Shown here: one piece after another, positions 1-6,402 of the stretch
Layout of the letters: every line of letters begins with the position of its first letter
Numbering within the stretch: position 1 is the stretch's first letter
Assembly (NCBI GenBank): GCA_900547025.1
Contig: UREZ01000091.1
Coordinates: forward strand, 1 to 6,864
Direction of reading: 5' to 3'
Source: an uncultured Collinsella sp.
Lineage (GTDB): Bacteria; Actinomycetota; Coriobacteriia; Coriobacteriales; Coriobacteriaceae
Length of the DNA stretch: 6,864 bases
Position numbers and translations under genes: made by a program
Notes under the pieces: generated by a model
Databases searched by the model: none
Seen by the model: only the letters and a program-made list of their open reading frames with translations
Told to the model about the DNA's origin: nothing

Positions 1-1944
1 CTGCCCGCCGCTATTGACGGCTCCGTGGCCGTCATGCACACCAACGATATCCACGGCAGCTACAAGTACAGCTACAACGCAAGCAAGGGCACCGGCACTG
101 TGGGCTTTGACGGACTGGCGGTTCTCTATAGCGCCCAAAGCAGCGCCCCCGATCTTTTGCTCGATGCGGGCGATACCTTCCACGGGCAGTCCTTTGCCAC
201 CATGAGCGAGGGCAAGAGCATCGCCGAGCTCATGGACACCTTCTATGCAGACGGCTACGACGCGACCACGCCGGGCAACCACGACTGGAGCTACGGCGCG
301 GACAAGCTCCGCACCATGACCGGCTACAGCCCCACCGGCACGCCCTTCGCCATGCTCTGCGCGAACGCGAAGTCTACGAGCGGCGTATGGAGCTCGAGTA
401 TCACCAAGACGCTCGATCGCACCTGGGAGGATAGCGAAGGTCACTCCACATTCGACTACAAAATCAAGGTCGGCGTCGTGGGTGCCATGGATGAGTCGCT
501 GGAATCCTCGCTGCGCGCGGACCTGGTCGCGGGTACGTCGTTCTCGAGTGCCGCGAACGCCATCAATGCCGAGGCCAAGCGACTGCGCGAGACAGAGGGC
601 TGCAACGTTGTCGTCTGTATCGCGCACACGCTCAACGCCAAGACCTTTGCTGCAAAGCTCGTTGGGGTCGATGCACTGGTCGCGGGCCACGAGCACATCA
701 ACTTAGACGAAAACGCAATGGGAGCCGACGGCAAGCCGATCCGCGTCGTCGAGGCGGGCAGCGCCTTTGCCGAAGTGGGACTGCTTTCCGTCCCCTACGA
801 GTACGACACCAAGGGCACCGAAAGCACCGACGATGACACGGTGGCGGTATACGCAGGCAAAAGCGACGAGAAGTTCTATACCGCCAAGGACGTAAACGTT
901 CTTTTGACCGACCCCAACAAGGGCTCCACCTATCAGAGCATCCTTGATGAGGTCCACGACAACAAGATCAAGCCGCTCGACGATGCCTTTAGCGCCGCAT
1001 CGAGCGAGGTGCTCGGCACGAGCTCTACCAATTATTTCTACGGCGAGAACGCATCTGGCACGCACGGCTGGGAGATGGTGCGCACCACCGATTTCCGCCC
1101 CAGCAAGGAGGGCGACACCACCAAGGCCCAGACCATCGGCCACGTGATTTGCGGCTCCTATCTTGCCCTGACGGGCGCGGACTTCGCCATCGAAAACGCT
1201 GGCGGCATCCGCGGCGGCATCGCGGCGGGCAACGTGACCGCCGGCAACGTCATCGCCATCTCGCCCTACGGCAACACCGTGGAGACCTGGACCATGACCG
1301 GCGCGGACTTCCTCGCAGCGCTCGAGCACTCGCTACAAATCAGCGACGATTGCAACGACAGCTACGAGCTTCAGCAGGCTTATGTGGCGGCCGGTCACAC
1401 CGAGCAGGAGGCGCAAAACAAGTACAAGTGGCGCGATGACTCTGGCAGCGTTCTCTCCTTTGGCGGCATCAACGTGACGATTGATTGGACGCAGCCCGAA
1501 GGCAAGCGCATTGTGAGTGCCACACTCACCAAAGACGGCAGCACGTTCGATCCCACCAAGACCTATACCGTCGCCACCAACAACTACATCATTACCAACA
1601 CGACCGACTTCCCCACCTTCGCAAACGCCACCAAGCACACCGAGTGGGGTACCTGCGAGTCAGCGCTAAGGGCGCTGATCGGGCAGAACGGCTGGGAGAG
1701 CAAGATGGCCGGGCTCGCCGGCACCATCGGCTTCGGCTCCGCAGCCGTGGACCCCACGCCCTCACCGGCCCCGACGCCTAAGCCCTCGTCTAAGACGGAC
1801 ACGGCGACCACGAAGGTCATCACCAAGAAGACGACCGGTAAGCTTGCCGCAACGGGAGACCGCACGCTGGCAGTAGTTGGCGCGTGCCTTATCGGCGGCA
1901 TCATCGTCATCATGCTCGGCATTATCTGGAAGCGTCGACGCTAA
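1..1944 (+). CDS. 5'-nucleotidase / UshA-type metallophosphoesterase, cell-wall anchored (5' end missing)
   Basis: This gene runs in from the left edge. The frame is open from base 1 (LPAAIDGSVAVMHTNDIHG), so the true start and an expected signal peptide lie outside the window; 647 residues are visible. The metallophosphoesterase motifs occur in order (residues counted from base 1): NDIHG with D16/H18, GD at 57-58, GNHD at 92-95, the AHT histidine at 209, and GHEH with H230/H232. A 5'-nucleotidase C-terminal domain follows, marked by NAGGIRGG at 399-406 and SPYGNTVETW just after. Family enzymes of this type dephosphorylate extracellular nucleotides or nucleotide sugars, releasing nucleosides for uptake. 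A Pro/Thr/Lys-rich spacer (about 584-614) leads to LAATG, a hydrophobic helix and KRRR, which is the layout of a sortase substrate. I infer a surface enzyme. The exact substrate (5'-nucleotide, UDP-sugar or 2',3'-cyclic nucleotide) cannot be told from sequence. No frameshift is visible. Confidence 0.93.
   Translation: MPAAIDGSVAVMHTNDIHGSYKYSYNASKGTGTVGFDGLAVLYSAQSSAPDLLLDAGDTFHGQSFATMSEGKSIAELMDTFYADGYDATTPGNHDWSYGADKLRTMTGYSPTGTPFAMLCANAKSTSGVWSSSITKTLDRTWEDSEGHSTFDYKIKVGVVGAMDESLESSLRADLVAGTSFSSAANAINAEAKRLRETEGCNVVVCIAHTLNAKTFAAKLVGVDALVAGHEHINLDENAMGADGKPIRVVEAGSAFAEVGLLSVPYEYDTKGTESTDDDTVAVYAGKSDEKFYTAKDVNVLLTDPNKGSTYQSILDEVHDNKIKPLDDAFSAASSEVLGTSSTNYFYGENASGTHGWEMVRTTDFRPSKEGDTTKAQTIGHVICGSYLALTGADFAIENAGGIRGGIAAGNVTAGNVIAISPYGNTVETWTMTGADFLAALEHSLQISDDCNDSYELQQAYVAAGHTEQEAQNKYKWRDDSGSVLSFGGINVTIDWTQPEGKRIVSATLTKDGSTFDPTKTYTVATNNYIITNTTDFPTFANATKHTEWGTCESALRALIGQNGWESKMAGLAGTIGFGSAAVDPTPSPAPTPKPSSKTDTATTKVITKKTTGKLAATGDRTLAVVGACLIGGIIVIMLGIIWKRRR
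1843..1944 (+). other. C-terminal sorting signal (LAATG, membrane helix, KRRR tail)
   Basis: The coding stretch gives LAATGD, then a hydrophobic run beginning LAVVGACLIGGIIVIMLGI, and ends in KRRR just before the stop. This three-part order matches sortase substrates. The canonical proline of LPxTG is replaced by alanine, so anchoring by a sortase is an inference; a simple C-terminal membrane anchor is the alternative. Confidence 0.72.
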
Positions 1945-1995
1945 GCTACACCGCCGGGCCTTACAGCCCCGCCGCGTAAACCTTATATCGAGCAC

Positions 1996-2028
1996 AGAAG
2001 CCCGTCCGATGTGATCGGACGGGCTTCT
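1996..2028 (+). terminator. Strong hairpin terminator after the 5'-nucleotidase gene
   Basis: The arms AGAAGCCCGTCCGAT (1996-2010) and ATCGGACGGGCTTCT (2014-2028) pair perfectly over 15 bp around a GTG loop. The stem begins 51 bases after the stop codon at 1942-1944. The T-run is short and partly inside the stem (CTTCTT), and A-rich bases on the other side could let it act on both strands. The rest of 1945-2056 shows no gene. Confidence 0.85.
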
Positions 2029-2056
2029 TGGTGGGTATCATGGTTGGACGATCATT

Positions 2057-2062
2057 AGGAGG
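2057..2062 (+). promoter_or_regulatory. Ribosome binding site fixing the mscS start
   Basis: A full AGGAGG lies 10 bases before ATG at 2073. It selects this ATG over the upstream in-frame TTG at 2028 and ATGs near 2040, which have no such site and lie in or next to the preceding terminator. Confidence 0.85.
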
Positions 2063-2072
2063 TTTTCCCTAC

Positions 2073-2840
2073 ATGGAATTGTTTGAGCCGATTCTTCATT
2101 TCTTTGAGCAACGGTGGGTCCACAACATCATCTGGGCCGTCATCTTGGCGATAGGCACCGCCGTCGCCGCCAAGGTCGTATCCAAGACCCTAAACCATCT
2201 GCTTAACCGAGACGATAACCCGCTTCCGGCATCGAGTATCTTCATCAACATCGCGCGCGCCGTCATCTGGATGATCGGCGGCAGCTTTATCCTCGACAAC
2301 TGCTTTGGCATTAACGCAAACGCCCTCGTTGCCGCTCTTGGCGTCGGCGGCATCGCCATTTCGCTCGGCTTTCAGGACACGCTGTCAAACCTTATCGGCG
2401 GCATGCAGGTGACCTTTATGGGCATCATCAAGCCCGGCGACAATATCGAGGTCGGCGGCGTATCCGGCGTGGTCCAAGACATCACTTGGCGCCATACAAC
2501 GATTGAGGATGCCTGTGGACAGACCATCATTGTGCCCAACTCCAACATTTCCAAGAACACACTCGTGCATTTGATGCCCTTTGGGCGCGTGGCCGTGCCC
2601 GTTGCCGTAAAGGACACGTCCAAGTGGGCTTCCCTTGACGTGCTGGCAGACGAGCTGACCAGCGCCACCAAGGCCGCCGTGCTTCCCATCTCGGGCTTTG
2701 ACAAGGAGCCCTACGTACTCTTTAGCGAAATCGGCGACTTTGGCATCAAAGGAAAGATCATCTTTATCGTCAGCGACGACAGCACTACTTTCACGGCAGC
2801 CGACGCCTGCATCCGTGCCATCGCCCCCATCATCGCCTAA
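2073..2840 (+). CDS. MscS-family small-conductance mechanosensitive ion channel
   Basis: The product is 255 residues (MELFEPILHFF...), slightly shorter than E. coli MscS. Proteins of this family are membrane channels that open under membrane tension and let out solutes on hypo-osmotic shock. Two hydrophobic segments (about 17-40 and 56-78) are followed by the pore-lining third helix, about 84-112, which is rich in Gly and Ala and contains GVGGIAISLGFQDTLSNLIGG. The beta domain follows, with PGDNIEVGG (121-129), a GVVQDITWRHTTIE stretch (132-145) and IIVPNSNI (152-159). These are standard MscS signatures. The C-terminal alpha-beta region is complete and the stop is TAA. The gene sits between a terminator and a repeat, so it looks monocistronic. 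No convincing promoter was found in the 44 bases between the preceding hairpin and the ATG; transcription may start within or before the hairpin or arrive by read-through. Confidence 0.94.
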   Translation: MELFEPILHFFEQRWVHNIIWAVILAIGTAVAAKVVSKTLNHLLNRDDNPLPASSIFINIARAVIWMIGGSFILDNCFGINANALVAALGVGGIAISLGFQDTLSNLIGGMQVTFMGIIKPGDNIEVGGVSGVVQDITWRHTTIEDACGQTIIVPNSNISKNTLVHLMPFGRVAVPVAVKDTSKWASLDVLADELTSATKAAVLPISGFDKEPYVLFSEIGDFGIKGKIIFIVSDDSTTFTAADACIRAIAPIIA

Positions 2841-2841
2841 C

Positions 2842-2877
2842 CCGCCAAAAAGGGACAGGCACCTTTGTGGTGGTTTT
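2842..2877 (+). repeat. REP-like imperfect hairpin with T-run, copy 1 (possible mscS terminator)
   Basis: CCGCCAAAAAGG (2842-2853) pairs with CCTTTGTGGTGG (2862-2873), with one G.T wobble and one mismatch in 12 positions, around the loop GACAGGCA. TTTT follows at 2874-2877. It begins one base after the mscS TAA stop. Its right flank CCTTTGTGGTGGTTTT matches CCTTTATGGTGCTTTT of the element at 5557-5594 in 14 of 16 bases, and the left arms are also alike, so the two look like members of one family. The stem plus T-run could end mscS transcription. Confidence 0.7.
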
Positions 2878-2898
2878 CATTCGTGGTACCATGGTTCA

Positions 2899-2918
2899 TA
2901 TAGTTGTTTAAACGACTA
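2899..2918 (+). promoter_or_regulatory. Putative -10 box and 18-bp inverted repeat (candidate operator) before the BMP-family operon
   Basis: TATAGT at 2899-2904 is one base from the -10 consensus; a matching -35 is poor (TTCATT at 2876-2881, 17-base spacing). Overlapping it, TAGTTGTTT (2901-2909) and AAACGACTA (2910-2918) form an 18-bp inverted repeat with a single mismatched pair and no spacer. It lies directly before the ribosome binding site. A dimeric regulator bound here could block transcription start. The promoter is inferred; the inverted repeat is directly visible. Confidence 0.45.
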
Positions 2919-2931
2919 AGGGAGCAACATC

Positions 2932-4848
2932 ATGGAAGAGGCCTATCGTCAAGCACGCAAGCGCGGCGAGCAGGGACGCCGTCGCGCCATCAGCCAAAGC
3001 GAGCACCCGTACCTTACGGACCTCGACAGCCTCGTTGCCCAGCTCCCCTTAGGTCAGCGAGAGAATGTCGGCCTAAGGGATATTCCGCTCGAAATGGTCG
3101 TCGGCACAGTCACCAAAGGCCGTCAGTCCGCCTTTTCATGCAACTTTATGCCCCTGCTGCCGTTTAACACTGAGTTCGCCCGCAAGTGGTCCAACCTCTA
3201 CGACATCCAGGTAACCGAGGGCTATCGCGATCCCATCATCGTCACCGAGTTCATGCATCGGTTCTATGTCCAGGAAGGCAACAAACGCGTCAGTGTCCTC
3301 AAATTCCTGGACGCTCCAACGGTTTCGGCCAGGGTCACCCGTCTCTACCCCGGCACATGGGATTCCGTCGAAAGCCGCCTGTACGGTGAATTCTGCGCGT
3401 TTTGGCGCGTCTGCCCCCTATACGAAATCGAGTTCTCGCGTGAGGGAAGCTACGAGACGCTCGCCAAGATGCTCGGTCGGAACCTTATCGAAAAATGGCC
3501 GCAGAAAAAGGTCGACTACCTGCGCCACACCTTCCTGCTCTTTAAGCGCGCCTACCTTCGCGCAGGCGGCGACCACCTGGACATTACGCCCGCCGACGCC
3601 ATGCTCGTCTACCTCAATGTGTACAACCAGGACCGCCTGCTGGATACGCCGACGGATATCGTCGTAAACCGCCTGTGCAAGATTTGGCGCGAGCTGGTCA
3701 TTGCCGGCAAAAACGACGAGGACAAGGTCGATCTTGTCGAAGCGCCGAGCGTCGATGAGGAGGAGTCGCCCGCCAAGTCCACCTCCGGCGTGCTCAACTT
3801 CTTTATGGGCAAGACTGTCTATTCGGCGGCCAACCCCCTGCGTATCGCCTTTATCCATGAGTTCCCCTGTGCGGCGTCGAGCTGGGACAGTCTGCACGAC
3901 CAAGGACGTCAGTATCTCGATGAGCACTTTGACGGTATCGTGCGCACCGAGGCGTTCGAAGACTGTCACGATCCGGACGTGTTCTACGCCGCCGTGGAAA
4001 CGGCTGTCAAACATGGAGACAACGTCATCTTCTCGACCTCGCACCGCCTGATGGAATACACGCTCAGAGCTGCCGTTGAGTATCCCCAGGTTCGGTTCCT
4101 TAACTGCTCTATCGGCCTTCCCCACCAAAGCGTCCGTTCGTACTTTGGCAAGATGTACGAGGCCAAGTTCCTCCTGGGCGCCCTTGCCGCCAGCATGGCG
4201 GACAACCATCGCATCGGCTACCACGCGTCGGTCTTCGCCTCGGGCGCACTCAGCGAGATCAATGCCTTTGCCATCGGTGCCTCGCTGCTCGACCCCCGCG
4301 CGCAAATTATCCTCACCTGGGGCGATGTGCCCGCCGGCGGTCTCGCCGAGGCCATGTGCCGCGAAGGCGTGAGCGTCATGACCGGCGCTGACATGTCAAA
4401 GTCGCTCGAAGACCCTACGGCCTACGGACTCCACCGCCTGGTCGATGGCAAGGTTACCGGCATCGCCATGCCGGTATGGAACTGGGGCCGTTACTACGAG
4501 CTCATCGTTCGCAGCCTTCTGCACGGCACGTGGGACGAGACCAGTGACGACAACCAGGTTCGCGCCGTCAACTACTGGTACGGCATGAGCTCGGGCGTTA
4601 TCGATATCCGTTACGCTCCGGGCCTACCCTACCAGACGCGCAAACTCGTGCAGTTGCTCCGCAACGGCATTGTCGAGGGCTCCATCAACCCCTTTGGCGG
4701 CGAGCTCCACAGCCAGAACGGCGTGGTACAGATCGAAGGCTTCCCTCCGCTGCCGAGCACGCAGATTGTCGAGATGAATTGGCTGGCGGATAACGTGGTA
4801 GGCACCATTCCGCAGCTCGACGATGAGCCGAAAGTCCCTGCCCTATGA
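2932..4848 (+). CDS. ParB-like / BMP (PnrA-like) fusion protein, probably cytoplasmic
   Basis: The product is 638 residues. ATG 2932 is set by GGGAG at 2920-2924, seven bases upstream. The N-terminus is charged (MEEAYRQARKRGEQGRRR), with no signal peptide or lipobox. Residues about 46-140 resemble a ParB/Srx-like fold: IPLEMV at 51-56, PIIV at 101-104, then FYVQEGNKRVSVLKFL at 111-126, which recalls the ParB GxxRxxA nucleotide-contact motif. A mainly helical stretch follows, then an acidic linker (about 261-280). Residues about 303-600 resemble the BMP/PnrA periplasmic-binding fold: LRIAFIHE at its start, and YFGKMYEAKFLLGALAASMA at about 394-413. Bacterial BMP proteins are usually exported lipoproteins that bind purine nucleosides for ABC transporters. 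Here no export signal and no permease or ATPase genes are present, so an intracellular sensor or regulator is a better guess than a transporter part. The next gene overlaps it by four bases. Homologues tend to be annotated as ABC substrate-binding proteins, which may mislead. Confidence 0.85.
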   Translation: MEEAYRQARKRGEQGRRRAISQSEHPYLTDLDSLVAQLPLGQRENVGLRDIPLEMVVGTVTKGRQSAFSCNFMPLLPFNTEFARKWSNLYDIQVTEGYRDPIIVTEFMHRFYVQEGNKRVSVLKFLDAPTVSARVTRLYPGTWDSVESRLYGEFCAFWRVCPLYEIEFSREGSYETLAKMLGRNLIEKWPQKKVDYLRHTFLLFKRAYLRAGGDHLDITPADAMLVYLNVYNQDRLLDTPTDIVVNRLCKIWRELVIAGKNDEDKVDLVEAPSVDEEESPAKSTSGVLNFFMGKTVYSAANPLRIAFIHEFPCAASSWDSLHDQGRQYLDEHFDGIVRTEAFEDCHDPDVFYAAVETAVKHGDNVIFSTSHRLMEYTLRAAVEYPQVRFLNCSIGLPHQSVRSYFGKMYEAKFLLGALAASMADNHRIGYHASVFASGALSEINAFAIGASLLDPRAQIILTWGDVPAGGLAEAMCREGVSVMTGADMSKSLEDPTAYGLHRLVDGKVTGIAMPVWNWGRYYELIVRSLLHGTWDETSDDNQVRAVNYWYGMSSGVIDIRYAPGLPYQTRKLVQLLRNGIVEGSINPFGGELHSQNGVVQIEGFPPLPSTQIVEMNWLADNVVGTIPQLDDEPKVPAL

Positions 4849-5555
4849 AAATCCTTGCCATAGCCGATACCGAAGAACGATGCCTTTGGGAGTGCTTTCG
4901 CAAGGAACGCTTTGAGGGTGTCGACCTGATTTTGTCCGCCGGCGATCTGGACCCGGACTATCTTGAGTTTTTGGTCACAGTCATCAACAAGCCGCTCATC
5001 TACGTGCGCGGCAATCACGATGATCGCTACGCACGTCATGCACCGGGCGGATGTATCTGCGTGGAAGACAGCGTGTACACGTACCGAGGGATTCGCATTG
5101 CGGGCCTTGGCGGGTCCATGCGTTATCGCGACGGCGCCAACATGTACACCGAACGCGAGATGTCCAAGCGCATGCGTAAGCTGTCGCGTAAGGTTAGGAT
5201 GGTCGGCGGGTGCGACATTCTGCTTACCCATGCGCCCGCCGCCGGTATGGGTGATCTGGACGATCTACCGCATCGAGGGTTTGAGTGCTTTAACACGGCA
5301 CTTGAGTCCTGGGGGGCCGACTACATGGTGCATGGGCATGTACACCAAAGCTACGGCCCCAACTTTCAACGCGAGCGCCAACACCCATGCGGAACGAAGA
5401 TTGTCAACGCCTGCGGCTATACGCAGTTTGAGCTCGACCAGACGCGCTACCCCATCCGTGGCTGGCAGGCAGCCTGGCTCAATTCGCAAACCATGCGCCG
5501 CGAGCTCAAACGCCACGATGCCATCGAGTCCTCAACAGCCAGAACACCCTGGTAA
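4845..5555 (+). CDS. Small calcineurin-type metallophosphoesterase with DxE in place of DxH
   Basis: The product is 236 residues, MKILAIADTEERCLWE onward. Its ATG (4845-4847) overlaps the preceding TGA (4846-4848) as ATGA, and no good Shine-Dalgarno sequence precedes it, so translation is probably coupled to the upstream gene. Phosphoesterase motifs are GD at 33-34, GNHDD at 56-60, LLTHAP with H129, and GHVH with H165/H167. The first motif reads D8-T9-E10, where most relatives have D-x-H; glutamate replaces a usual metal-binding histidine. The protein has no signal peptide or membrane segment and should act in the cytoplasm. Enzymes of this fold cut phosphomonoesters or phosphodiesters, and the substrate here is unknown. 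The coupling to a BMP-domain protein suggests a nucleotide-like substrate, which is inference. The last residues (HDAIESSTARTPW) look like a variable tail running up to the repeat at 5557. Confidence 0.9.
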   Translation: MKILAIADTEERCLWECFRKERFEGVDLILSAGDLDPDYLEFLVTVINKPLIYVRGNHDDRYARHAPGGCICVEDSVYTYRGIRIAGLGGSMRYRDGANMYTEREMSKRMRKLSRKVRMVGGCDILLTHAPAAGMGDLDDLPHRGFECFNTALESWGADYMVHGHVHQSYGPNFQRERQHPCGTKIVNACGYTQFELDQTRYPIRGWQAAWLNSQTMRRELKRHDAIESSTARTPW

Positions 5556-5556
5556 C

Positions 5557-5594
5557 CACCATAAAGGGGACACTGTCCCCTTTATGGTGCTTTT
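5557..5594 (+). repeat. REP-like 33-bp palindrome with T-run, copy 2
   Basis: CACCATAAAGGGGACA (5557-5572) and TGTCCCCTTTATGGTG (5574-5589) pair perfectly over 16 bp around a single C at 5573. TTTT follows at 5591-5594. The element starts two bases after the TAA of the phosphoesterase gene. It resembles the repeat at 2842-2877 in both arms and in the flanking T-run. GGGACA-type palindromes are, as I recall, often dispersed in Coriobacteriia genomes and found near IS200-like/RAYT transposases, but no transposase is present here. It could also act as a terminator. Confidence 0.8.
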
Positions 5595-5605
5595 GACGCG
5601 ATAGC

Positions 5606-5644
5606 AAGAAACCCGGTCCTGCACAAGGCAGAACCGGGTTTCTT
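5606..5644. terminator. Bidirectional terminator between convergent genes
   Basis: AAGAAACCCGGT (5606-5617) pairs perfectly with ACCGGGTTTCTT (5633-5644), and after one mismatch CTGC (5619-5622) pairs with GCAG (5628-5631) around a 5-base loop. A T-rich end (TTTCTTT) is present on the plus strand and TTTCTT on the minus strand. It lies 36 bases beyond the rplA stop and 50 bases beyond the phosphoesterase stop, so it can end both convergent transcripts. Confidence 0.88.
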
Positions 5645-5680
5645 TAGCAATGCTTGCTGTACTCAGGCAGTAACTAGCAG

Positions 5681-6388
5681 TTACTCAGCCAGGAAGTCAC
5701 GCTGGACAGCGGGATCGACCTTGACGCCAGGGCCCATGGTGGAAGACACGGAGATGGACTTGACGTACTTGCCCTTAGCAGAAGAGGGCTTGACGCGCAG
5801 AATCTCGGTGTACAGGGCAGCGTAGTTCTCGACGAGCTGCTGCTCAGAGAAGGACTTCTTGCCCAGGGGCACGTGGCAGATGCCGTAGCGGTCGGCGCGG
5901 TACTCAACGCGGCCAGCCTTGAGCTCGGAGACCATCTTGGCGACGTCCATGGTCACGGTGCCGAGCTTGGGGTTCGGCATGAGGCCACGGGGACCAAGGA
6001 TCTTACCGATGCGGCCAACCTTGGCCATCATGTTCGGCGTAGCGATAGCGGCGTCGAAGTTGATCTCGCCCTTCTGAATCTGGGCGACGAGCTCGTCGGA
6101 ACCGATGATGTCGGCGCCGGCAGCCTCAGCCTCACGGGCCTTCTCGCCCTCGGCGAAGACGGCAACACGAACGGTCTTGCCGGTGCCGTGGGGCAGGGAG
6201 ATGGAACCACGGATGTTCTGGTCAGCCTTACGAGTATCGATGCCCAGACGGAAGTGAGCCTCGACGGTCTCGTCGAACTTGGCGGTGTCGAGCTCCTTGA
6301 TGAGCTTGGCAGCCTGAAGGGGGGTGTAGAGCGTGGCGCGGTCGATCTTCTCGGCAGCGGCGTTATAGCTCTTACCATGCTTAGCCAT
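5681..6388 (-). CDS. rplA: 50S ribosomal protein L1
   Basis: The product is 235 residues, close to the usual L1 length (234 in E. coli). L1 forms the mobile L1 stalk on 23S rRNA, helps release deacylated tRNA from the E site, and in many bacteria represses its own mRNA. The N-terminus reads [16 protein letters not shown], and the family signature [20 protein letters not shown] is present near the middle; the end is VQRDFLAE with a TAA stop. The start at 6388 is preferred over an ATG six bases upstream because AGGAGG lies eight bases before it but only two bases before the other. It is the second gene of an rplK-rplA operon on the minus strand, separated from rplK by 117 bases that hold three hairpins, one probably an L1-binding site. 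A terminator follows at 5606-5644; rplJ and rplL do not follow here. Confidence 0.98.
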   Translation of the reverse strand: MAKHGKSYNAAAEKIDRATLYTPLQAAKLIKELDTAKFDETVEAHFRLGIDTRKADQNIRGSISLPHGTGKTVRVAVFAEGEKAREAEAAGADIIGSDELVAQIQKGEINFDAAIATPNMMAKVGRIGKILGPRGLMPNPKLGTVTMDVAKMVSELKAGRVEYRADRYGICHVPLGKKSFSEQQLVENYAALYTEILRVKPSSAKGKYVKSISVSSTMGPGVKVDPAVQRDFLAE

Positions 6389-6396
6389 GTGCATTA

Positions 6397-6402
6397 CCTC
6401 CT
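6397..6402 (-). promoter_or_regulatory. Ribosome binding site fixing the rplA start
   Basis: On the minus strand AGGAGG stands eight bases before the ATG ending at 6388. The upstream ATG at 6394-6392 would leave only two bases and is not usable. The site directly abuts the candidate L1-binding hairpin, sharing base 6402. Confidence 0.9.

Noticed and set aside
25..27. GTG as the start of the 5'-nucleotidase
   Set aside because: The frame is open to base 1 and this position falls just before the NDIHG motif, so a signal peptide and true start must lie upstream of the window.
703..1329. A 208-codon open frame on the minus strand
   Set aside because: It is antisense to the well-supported 5'-nucleotidase and has low-complexity Gly/Ala/Val/Asp composition typical of a shadow frame.
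2036..2041. TATCAT as a -10 box for mscS
   Set aside because: It matches five of six bases, but no -35 is present at proper spacing, and that region is the terminator stem.
2028..2072. Upstream TTG start that would add 15 residues to the MscS protein
   Set aside because: The TTG lies in the last base of the terminator hairpin and lacks a ribosome binding site, whereas ATG 2073 has AGGAGG at good spacing.
3418..4305. A 295-codon open frame on the minus strand
   Set aside because: It lies wholly antisense to the BMP-fusion gene, has no recognisable domain and no ribosome binding site, and is explained by GC-rich codon bias of the plus-strand gene.
4963..5604. A 213-codon plus-strand frame that runs through the phosphoesterase gene and the palindrome
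   Set aside because: The overlapping frame carries all phosphoesterase motifs; this one has Ser/Arg/Thr-rich sequence without motifs.
6389..6394. Upstream ATG that would add Met-His to L1
   Set aside because: It would stand only two bases from AGGAGG; the ATG at 6388 has eight-base spacing and gives the usual MAKHGK start.
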